A DNA stretch of 64,000 bases from the NCBI RefSeq assembly GCF_964204645.1, contig NC_134032.1, positions 14,316,275 through 14,380,274 on the forward strand, given 5' to 3'. Every line of letters starts with the position of its first letter. The first letter of the stretch is position 1. The notes beneath the pieces are model-generated. The model was given only the letters and a program-made list of their open reading frames with translations, did no database searches and was not told the origin of the DNA. Source of the stretch: Tubulanus polymorphus. Taxonomy: Eukaryota; Nemertea; Palaeonemertea; Tubulaniformes; Tubulanidae. The position numbers were made by a program, and so were the translations under genes. Of the stretch, positions 59,371-64,000 are shown piece by piece.

Positions 59371-61443
59371 TCTCCTCAAAGCATAAACAAATCGTATATT
59401 ATGTGAAATGATGTTCAGTTATTTATTTATCAAAATCTGTAAACCATATTACATTCGAAGACTATTATTCATATTTGAACATAAACAAGATACGTTGGAA
59501 TTCGAAATTATTAATTGAGCATTTTAGATTACTAAATCTTTGTCACCAAACTAAAATATTACCTATCATTTGATTATTAATTATCACTTTACACGGTAAA
59601 AAAGGTTATCATCTTTCAACTCTTTCATATTTCCCCTTTTACACTTCTGCAGTATTACAATGTCAATCCAATGATGTATATGTTGAACATTAAGGATCAA
59701 TAAAGTTATTTTGAATTTGAGTATAATCTTTGAACCAAAAATTATCGATTTCCTATTGGATGACAGAAAACGCCTTGTCTGTAAAGACACTTTAGAAAAA
59801 AAAAACATTTAACACGGAGTAATGGACATACACAAGATAAGACACCGACAACAAACACAGGTAGATAAAACGATCCACTAATCGACTACAATTTACAAAA
59901 CCATCGCGGCCCAGGCTGGGATCTTTCAACCATCATTCATAACGTCTGAAACATCATTGCAAACAACTTCTATAGGCTACTACACACATCTATTAGAATA
60001 CTGGACAGCATTTCAACTATTCAAACATCCATGTGACAATCTGATTCCGCTAGATTCAGCCACAGCACGAACCCAAGCCGCAATGGTCGTGGCCCACAGG
60101 TACATGCGCAGGTTTGCCGCAAGAAATCTTGCCGCAGCGATCAGTTTGCCCGATGAATGATCACCGGTAAAATATAAAACGAAAACCAGAATATTTTGCT
60201 ATTTCTCGGAAAACCGGTCAGTCCACGTCGATGTCCCACTGCACAGTAGCTACATCTGATAGATCCTCACTTGCCTGCCACGAGTGGAATCATAACTAGC
60301 CGCAGTAGCTGATGTCCACATGCACACTAGCTTCATCTGATAGATCCTCACTTGCCACGAGTGGGATCATAACTAGCCGCAGTAGCTGATGTCCACATGC
60401 ACACTAGCTTCATTTGATAGATCCTCACTTGCCACGAGTGGAATCATTACTTGCCGCAATAGCCGATGTCTAAATGCGCACTAGCTTCATCTGATAGATC
60501 CTCACTTGCCACTGGTGGAATCATCACTTGCCGCAATAGCCGATGTCTCCATTCGCACTAGCTTCGTCTGATAGATCCTCACTTGCCACTGGTGGAATCA
60601 TCACTTGCCGCAATGTCTACATGCACACTAGCTTCGTCTGATAGATCCTCACTTGCCACTGGTGGAATCATCACTTGCCGCAATAGCCGATGTCTACATG
60701 CGCACTAGCTTCGTCTGATAGATCCTCACTTGCCACTGGTGGAATCATCACTTGCCGCAATAGCCGATGTCTACATGCGCACTAGCTTCGTCTGATAGAT
60801 CCTCACTTGCCACTGGTGGAATCATCACTTGCCGCAATAGCCGATGTCTACATGCGCACTAGCTTCATCTGATAGATCCTCACTCGCCACTGGTGGAATC
60901 ATCACTTGCCGCAATAGCCGATGTCTACATGTACACTAGCTTCATCTGATAGATCCTCACTTGCCACTGGTGGAATCATCACTTGCCGCAATAGCTGATG
61001 TCTAAATGCGCACTAGCATCTGATAGATCCTCACTTGCCACTTGTGGAATCATCACTTGCCGCAAAAGCCGATGTCTACATGCACACTAGCTTCGTCTGG
61101 AAGATCCTCACTTGCCACTCGAGGGGAATCCTCGATTCAGAATGTTATACGTACCGGCAACCGTTGATCGTACTTCTAACTGTAATACTAGAACAGATAT
61201 CAAACAGACACATAAAATCTAGAGATATAAACCAAACTTTTAGAAATATCAAACTTTCATATTCCAACGCTCGTGATTGTTAAGGGCCTTTATACCTCGG
61301 GGTAAAACAAAATATACACTAGCGCGCAGTCGCTTTACAAATCACTACCTGCTACTGAAAATTGGTGTGTGCTGACGCCGGGAGGTTTAGGCGGATGATA
61401 TTTCAGAGTCGAGTTGAATTGGGCGTGAGGAGCCGCTAGACGA
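59371..61443. other. Intergenic region upstream of the GPCR
   Basis: AT-rich at first, with a retroposon-like tail near 59690-59720 (GATCAATAAAGTTATTTTGA then ATTTGAG), then the 77-bp satellite (60235-61130). A 67-aa frame at 59957-60160 has a somewhat coding-like alanine-rich end (ATARTQAAMVVAHRYMRRF), but no family or splice partner is evident. The GPCR promoter is presumably in 61140-61440. Confidence 0.45.
60235..61130. repeat. 77-bp satellite, locus 2
   Basis: About 12 copies of a 77-bp unit with GCACACTAGCTTCATCTGAT, AGATCCTCACTTGCCACTGG, TGGAATCATCACTTGCCGCA and ATAGCCGATGTCTACAT. Same period and recognisable homology with 27085-28060. Confidence 0.87.
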
Positions 61444-62580
61444 ATGATGAACGATTCAAACACTTCGACCGTTCTGTCAACTACTGTTACTACCACCACA
61501 AAACCAGTCTATCATGGAGTTTGCGATTGGGCCAAGGCCAACATGCCGATCCGCTGGGAATATAAAATCAGCGTTTATCTGTACATTTTCTTTTACGGAC
61601 CCGTCACGATATTGGGCATCACTTTGAATGTCATCACGATTTTAGTCTTGAAAAAGATGAACAAAGATGTTTACTATTTACTCAAAGTTCTCGCTATTTT
61701 CGACATATGTTATTCAATAAGTGTGTTCGCCATGTACCCTCTACGCGCCATTCACCTCTTTGTACATTTAGGGGAAACAGTCTTGCGTATGGATGACTGG
61801 TATTTTGGCTGGGAATTTATAGTTGTCGCGATAGGACCGTTTTACATGTTTCAACAGACCAGAAACTGGTGCGTTGTTCTTATCAGTTTAGAAAGACTCG
61901 TAATTACAATTTTCCCGTTAAAATCGAGATTGTTCTGGACGCGAAAAGTAGTGAATTGTATCATATTATTGTTAAATGTTTTCAGTTTTTTATTTTTCCT
62001 TCCGATATTCATTCCGGACCGAGCTCTTGTTCCGACAAGATGTTCGCTCAACTACTCTCCGACTTTTGAACGAGGCAGGGCATTTGGTCTCATAGGGCCA
62101 ATTCTCTCTCATTGGAAGGGTCTCGCAGACGGCTGGGAGAGCACTGTATTAAGTGTCGTCGCTCCTATGATCGCGCTGTTTGTCGTGAACGTCATTTTGA
62201 TTTTGGCGTTGATTGTGATCAAATTTTCACGAATTGGTAAAAGTCGTTCAGCAATAAAGAATCAAACTTCCAACACGTTAGAGTTACGCGCATTGAGAAT
62301 GTCGTTTGCTCTTGTTGCTGTTTTCATCGGGTGTGAATCATTGATATTCATAGAAAGGATGCAGCGAGCTGGATTTCCTATTCCAGTCACTCTTATAGGT
62401 AATTTAAACCATTATGAGACGCGGATGGTTCAGCGAAAGATCGCTATCGGTTTAACTGTAGTTGATTCGTGTATGAACTTTTTAGTCTATTGTTTGTCAA
62501 ACAGTAAATTCAGACTCGCTGTTGTTCAAGTGAGCACACAGAAATGCAAACCCTGCCAGAAACGAACATTCGGCGAATAA
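61444..62580 (+). CDS. Rhodopsin-family GPCR, FMRFamide/peptide-receptor-like, intronless
   Basis: Single-exon frame of 378 aa with seven predicted membrane segments near residues 43-70, 78-100, 122-148, 168-190, 230-258, 285-306 and 330-352. The N-terminus is Ser/Thr-rich with N-glycosylation-like sites (NDS, NTS). TM1 has the conserved Asn in GITLNVITI. The TM3 end reads ERLVITIFP in place of DRY (Glu150-Arg151-Leu152). TM7 reads NFLVY in place of NPxxY (345-349), followed by SNSKFR, as in several invertebrate peptide receptors. Cys200 in the second outer loop could form the usual disulfide. TM6 lacks an obvious CWxP. The C-terminus is short and Cys/Lys-rich (KCKPCQKR). The ligand is unknown; similarity to FMRFamide-receptor-type orphan families of lophotrochozoans is my inference. 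Two adjacent ATGs (61444 and 61447) start the frame. Confidence 0.85.
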   Translation: MMNDSNTSTVLSTTVTTTTKPVYHGVCDWAKANMPIRWEYKISVYLYIFFYGPVTILGITLNVITILVLKKMNKDVYYLLKVLAIFDICYSISVFAMYPLRAIHLFVHLGETVLRMDDWYFGWEFIVVAIGPFYMFQQTRNWCVVLISLERLVITIFPLKSRLFWTRKVVNCIILLLNVFSFLFFLPIFIPDRALVPTRCSLNYSPTFERGRAFGLIGPILSHWKGLADGWESTVLSVVAPMIALFVVNVILILALIVIKFSRIGKSRSAIKNQTSNTLELRALRMSFALVAVFIGCESLIFIERMQRAGFPIPVTLIGNLNHYETRMVQRKIAIGLTVVDSCMNFLVYCLSNSKFRLAVVQVSTQKCKPCQKRTFGE

Positions 62581-64000
62581 TAATAGGAAAGCACATCTTT
62601 ACGATTCATCGTATGATCGTATGGTCGTTATCTATAATCGCATGATATTTTCGTATCATCGTAAAGTTGTGCTGTGGCATCCGGCACCGATTTCATCGCA
62701 ACATCGCAACATCGCAACATCGCAACAAATCAAACAAGTTTGATATATTCATGCGAAAATTAAACGTGCGCGGACTATACGCTGCGGATATTCTGAACGA
62801 AAATTTTCAGTGGCTAGGATGAAACAGCCATTTCAGACATGAACTATCTGAAGATGCAACCGAACTTTTGATGGTGATATAAGGTGGCGTCGCTGAATAA
62901 ACCGCCATTTTCATCCATATCCCGTCCTTGCTCGTTCTGAAAACTATAATTGTTTGATTCGGATTTACAGTTGTTGATGTGATGTCACACATGCACAGAC
63001 TAGCGGCACCTAGATGGATACTCACTTGCCACGAGTCGGAATCCTCATCTGATACTACTGAAAATGGGAATGTACCCCACTTACCCACTGGTCATGCCAC
63101 TGGTTCAAATACACACTAACTGTTATGACCGGCGACCCACGTAACGTGGTCAAATATCAAATTTATGAATATTTACTTTTTCATTTCAAATATTTCTTTC
63201 ATTCAGTGTCATTGCCGAAGCAAGTGACAGTTCCTTGGCGGATATTCAATTACTGGCCGATTTATCAGGTAAACCTGAAGTGGTCAATTTGGCCGCTGGG
63301 CACCAAAGACAAACTCATAAAAAGCTAAAAACCCACTATCTACAGATTAAATGAATTTAAAAACACAAGGATTTATTTATTCAATCTAAAATGTATAGAA
63401 TACTCGACGTTTCAATCTATCATCGCAGTGTCACGGGCGCGGGATATATTTTACATTTCGCATATTTTATTTGCAAATATTCTCTATTCCTATGTTATCC
63501 ATTATAAAAGCGATTTTAAATGTATGTCCACTCTTTTACTGTTTTCCTTGTCTTTTGATGTTAATATTTTATTGCATGTCATTTCCTATTGAACTTGTGT
63601 ATTATATGGAGCAATAAAATTAAAGTTCAAGTTCAAGGTTGCCTCGATGTGGATATTATCGGAGCTACCCATTTCTCGTATATTAGCGTCCCTGGCAATC
63701 GAAGACAAATCTCGTTGGTCAAACTGTATAGAAATTTATCCAAAAAAAATTGTAAAAACTCCTTGAATAAATCTTTAAAAAAATTAAAGTGATCTTTAAA
63801 TTAAATGTTATTTTAAGATATTTCATGTGTTTAGTTTTCAAATGAAATAGTAGAGACAGTTTCTAATAATACGATATAAAAATATTTAATATAGTGAGAT
63901 ATATTGCTATATTGAGACCAATTATTCCAATATGGAGTCAGTTTGACATATTTTTTGACATAGACATGTACTTTCTTGTTGTGAATTAATCTCTAGTTCT
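62581..64000. other. Region downstream of the GPCR
   Basis: No gene recognised. It contains a short CATCGCAA tandem repeat (62695-62727), a solitary 77-bp-satellite-like piece near 63003-63060 (GATACTCACTTGCCACGAG), a degenerate Penelope-type motif near 63404-63434 (inverse reads GATGATAGATTGAAACGTCG), and a retroposon-like tail near 63608-63640 (AGCAATAAAATTAAAGTTCA then AGTTCAAG). Confidence 0.45.

Noticed and set aside
59957-60160. 67-aa frame that might be a last exon of an unknown gene
   Set aside because: The alanine-rich end looks slightly coding-like, but no splice partner, domain or homolog was recognised, so it is only mentioned in the intergenic entry.

Overview
The window is nuclear DNA of an animal. 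It is AT-leaning, and its genes are split by short GT-AG introns packed with minisatellites and small foldback/MITE-like elements. Conserved proteins (capping enzyme, 14-3-3, WD40 spliceosomal protein, exosome subunit), an FMRFamide-receptor-like GPCR, tRNA-derived SINEs and one SINE with a tail resembling the Meta domain of invertebrate SINEs suggest a marine invertebrate, most likely a lophotrochozoan (mollusc, nemertean, annelid or relative). I cannot name the species. I joined exons by hand from splice signals and protein similarity known to me; every multi-exon gene that is complete in the window sums to a whole number of codons.

Layout: (1) 11-973, minus: 5' end of the DDX54/Dbp10 RNA helicase, running off the left edge. 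(2) 1977-10207, plus: mRNA capping enzyme (RNGTT), 15 exons, 604 aa, head to head with DDX54. (3) 14528-20359, plus: 14-3-3 zeta-type protein, 5 coding exons, 256 aa, with a likely upstream non-coding exon and an AT-rich 3' UTR. (4) 25130-32310, plus: MRTO4 ribosome-assembly factor, 8 exons, 275 aa. Its intron 2 holds an intronless minus-strand histamine-N-methyltransferase-like gene (25857-26762). (5) 33588-35866, minus: three-exon protein with CENP-B/Tigger-type helix-turn-helix domains but no transposase core, head to head with (6) FKBP11 at 36232-40221, plus. (7) 46444-52933, minus: SNRNP40 (U5 snRNP WD40 protein), 9 exons, 346 aa. Its last exon lies in a 2.5-2.8 kb tandem duplication and exists twice. 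(8) 53408-56981, minus: EXOSC6/MTR3, 8 exons, 260 aa. (9) 58092-58841, minus: intronless small methyltransferase. (10) 61444-62580, plus: intronless rhodopsin-type GPCR.

Most genes serve RNA processing or ribosome production (DDX54, RNGTT, MRTO4, SNRNP40, EXOSC6), but they are independent transcription units and nothing here resembles an operon.

The non-coding DNA is the most unusual part. At least eight short inverted-repeat element families recur, and several tandem satellites look like amplified internal or terminal pieces of those elements: a 47-bp unit at two loci, a 44-bp unit in MRTO4, and a 77-bp unit at two loci. A hammerhead-ribozyme-like motif of the type linked to Penelope-like retroelements lies at 33173-33214, and a piggyBac-like MITE sits in the TTAA of another MITE.
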